In this document: piece after piece, positions 59,963-61,307 of the stretch
How positions within the stretch are numbered: position 1 is the first letter of the stretch
Layout of the letters: each line of letters opens with the position of its first letter
Source of the DNA: Lacticaseibacillus hegangensis
Lineage (GTDB): Bacteria > Bacillota > Bacilli > Lactobacillales > Lactobacillaceae
Direction of reading: 5' to 3'
Assembly (NCBI RefSeq): GCF_003946465.1
Contig: NZ_RHOL01000015.1
Coordinates: 1 to 61,307, forward strand
DNA: 61,307 bases
Position numbers and translations under genes: made by a program
Notes under the pieces: generated by a model
What the model was told of the DNA's origin: nothing
The model's database searches: none
What the model saw: the letters and a program-made list of their open reading frames with translations, nothing else

Positions 59963-61228
59963 TTGAAGAATTTAACCCCTCAAACCATTAAAATGCTGGT
60001 CTTAAAATTCGCCGGCACGTTCGGGTCCAGCGTGCTGTCTTTTGCCATCGGCCTGTACATTCTGCACCGCACAGGCTCCGCCCTCAGCATGGGTGTCACG
60101 CTGGTCACTGGACCGGTGGTGTCGCTGCTGCTGACGCCGTTTGTCGGCTATGTCGTGGACACCATGAGCCACCGGCGCATCATGCTGAGCGCGCAGGTGG
60201 TCACCAGTGCCGCACTGGTGGCTTTTGGGGCAGTCTTTAAGCTCTGGCCCGCGCAGTACTTCGCGGAACTGATTGCATTGATCATCGTGCTGCAGGTCAC
60301 CGACAATTTTCTCAGCACCACGCTGACCGCCAGCCTGGTACAGCTGTTTGAGGGCAGAGAGCTGCAGCGGGTCAACTCGCTGAATCAGTCCATCACCAGC
60401 CTGGCCGCCTTCCTGGCGCCGCTGATTGGCGCGTGGCTCTACACGCTGGTGGCCATCGACACCTTCGCCTACATCGAGGTACTGTTCGAGCTGACCGCGC
60501 TGGTCGCGATCCTGCTGCTGAAATTCCGCCCAGTCGTCCAACCAGCCACGCCGCAGCCGCGCGAATCCGTCCTGAACAACTTCAAGACCGGGTTCGCCTA
60601 CGTCAAAAGCCAACGACTGATTCTGACCATCATGATTTCCTCAGCCGCGGTCAACTTCCTGTTTGCGGCCATGAATGTTGGCCTGCCCTATCTGCTCATT
60701 CAGACGCTGAAGCTTTCCAACCAGCAATACGGGCTGGTGGATTCCGGCTTTGCCGTGGGCATGTTTAGCGGCGGCATTCTGCTGGCGGCCATCACCATCC
60801 GCACTCACCCCATCCGTTTTTCCTACTTTAACCTGTTCCTGCTGGGCGCCATGTTCACAACCACCGGACTGCCGGCCCTGTTCTCCTGGCCCAGCTGGCT
60901 CAGCACCGCCTTTTTCTGGCTGCAAAGCATGCTCAACGGCGTCCTGATGGTGCTGATCAACACCCCCGCCAACACGTTCAAGCAGCAGATCATTCCGCAG
61001 AATCTGCAAGGCCGCGTTTTTTCCCTCGACCTTACGATTTCGACGCTGCTTGCGCCAATCGGCACGCTGGTGTTCGGGGCCCTGTTTGATTACTTCGCGG
61101 CGCCTTTGCTGTTTGGCATCGCCGGCAGCGGCCTGCTGCTGCTGACCCTGGTCGTCACCACCGTCATCAGCCGGCAGCACCTGCTGGACCGGCCGGAAAA
61201 TCAGGTGCCGGAAGCGGGTCAGAATTAA
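59963..61228 (+). CDS. MFS transporter, copy 2 of tandem pair
   Basis: 421 residues, collinear and closely similar to copy 1 over the whole length (shared KNLTPQTIKMLVLKFAGTFG, LLTPFVGYVVDTMSHRRIML, LSTTLTASLVQLF), differing mainly in TM7-TM12 and the tail. Start TTG 59963 with AGGA six bases upstream; the frame upstream overlaps copy 1. A 43-base spacer separates the pair, so they are cotranscribed. The stop lies two bases before a group IIC intron end. Substrate unknown, DHA3-type export likely. Confidence 0.88.
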   Translation: MKNLTPQTIKMLVLKFAGTFGSSVLSFAIGLYILHRTGSALSMGVTLVTGPVVSLLLTPFVGYVVDTMSHRRIMLSAQVVTSAALVAFGAVFKLWPAQYFAELIALIIVLQVTDNFLSTTLTASLVQLFEGRELQRVNSLNQSITSLAAFLAPLIGAWLYTLVAIDTFAYIEVLFELTALVAILLLKFRPVVQPATPQPRESVLNNFKTGFAYVKSQRLILTIMISSAAVNFLFAAMNVGLPYLLIQTLKLSNQQYGLVDSGFAVGMFSGGILLAAITIRTHPIRFSYFNLFLLGAMFTTTGLPALFSWPSWLSTAFFWLQSMLNGVLMVLINTPANTFKQQIIPQNLQGRVFSLDLTISTLLAPIGTLVFGALFDYFAAPLLFGIAGSGLLLLTLVVTTVISRQHLLDRPENQVPEAGQN

Positions 61229-61230
61229 CG

Positions 61231-61307
61231 ATCGAGTAGGAGGTAGCCGATTAATTCGGCTACCGACCTCTCACACCACCGTACGTACGGTTCCGTATAC
61301 GGCGGTT
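61231..61307 (-). mobile_element. Group IIC intron, 3' end (domains V-VI), cut by window edge
   Basis: On the minus strand: AACCGCCGTATACGG, then CCGTACGTACGGTGGTGTGAGAGG (domain V, with the CGC triad of class C), then a GGTAGCCGA/TCGGCTACC hairpin (domain VI) and CTCCTACTCGAT, ending at 61231. This matches the 3' end of Oceanobacillus-type group IIC introns as I remember it. The reverse transcriptase frame would lie beyond the window. Confidence 0.88.

Noticed and set aside
1-61307. tRNA, rRNA, CRISPR array or replication origin
   Set aside because: No cloverleaf with TTCGA arm, rRNA segment, regularly spaced repeats or DnaA-box cluster was seen on reading.

Overview
The window looks like a chromosomal stretch from a GC-rich member of the Lactobacillaceae. 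The evidence is a malolactic locus (mleS, AEC permease, LysR regulator, fumarase), a five-gene Leloir galactose operon, the class II (Firmicutes) GalT, a Firmicutes-type LexA, a luxS gene, an Apf-like LysM wall protein and many AGGAGG ribosome binding sites. Genus is uncertain; a relative of the Lacticaseibacillus group is plausible. I see no rRNA, tRNA, CRISPR array or prophage. Both ends of the window are pieces of group IIC introns, both on the minus strand: the 5' end (domain I) at 1-104 and the 3' end (domains V-VI) at 61231-61307. The window is therefore probably one assembly contig broken at intron copies.

Layout. 0.1-6.8 kb: Eis-like acetyltransferase, small unknown genes, a DMT transporter with DNA glycosylase Tag, a universal stress protein, an XRE regulator and a tyrosine phosphatase. 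6.8-10.7 kb: divergent dapF and lysA (end of the lysine pathway), a methyltransferase and a bacterial poly(ADP-ribose) glycohydrolase homologue. 10.8-14.3 kb: CBS-domain membrane protein, and a DHA2 drug transporter coupled to a DUF4811 protein. 14.3-20.1 kb: galR-galK-galE-galT-galM on the minus strand with a palindromic operator before galR. 20.1-23 kb: a palindrome-rich leader, a second DHA2 transporter and a Cof-type phosphatase. 23-26.2 kb: a four-gene ABC export operon. 26.3-27.2 kb: luxS under a methionine-specific T-box. 27.2-35 kb: membrane protein, nrdI, hydrolase, MarR, Apf-like protein with a non-canonical start, a GNAT/antiporter/HAD operon and prolyl aminopeptidase. 35-41 kb: P-type ATPase, second Usp, flavodoxin-like protein, thiol peroxidase and metallophosphoesterase. 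41.4-46.6 kb: the malolactic/fumarase locus. 46.6-51.8 kb: two CorA paralogues, DUF488, formyl-THF cyclo-ligase, a second AEC permease, a lipoprotein and lexA. 52-56.9 kb: AI-2E family protein, small membrane proteins, an alcohol dehydrogenase-like reductase, GNAT and a HesB-like protein. 57.4-61.2 kb: LytTR regulator, LiaF-like sensor and two tandem MFS transporters.

The most unusual stretch is the 568-base gap at 56860-57427. On the plus strand it folds into four C-rich-loop hairpins ending in a T6 terminator, then a second structured block with a 74-base period ending in a T7 terminator. On the minus strand it has a 23-codon frame with an ideal ribosome binding site, whose Shine-Dalgarno is exactly complementary to one of the plus-strand loops. 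This could be an antisense-controlled small-peptide locus. Other notable points are the Met T-box on luxS, a 145-base hairpin repeat present twice (4181-4327 and 51051-51197), and paired CorA genes of which one has GQN in place of the GMN pore signature.

How the genes work together: galactose enters glycolysis through GalM/K/T/E under GalR. Malate is imported and decarboxylated for acid tolerance, with MleR and fumarase divergent to it. LuxS recycles S-ribosylhomocysteine to homocysteine and is tied to charged tRNA-Met. The LytTR-LiaF-MFS cluster looks like an envelope-stress or drug-response unit. All identifications come from reading motifs; no database search was run.
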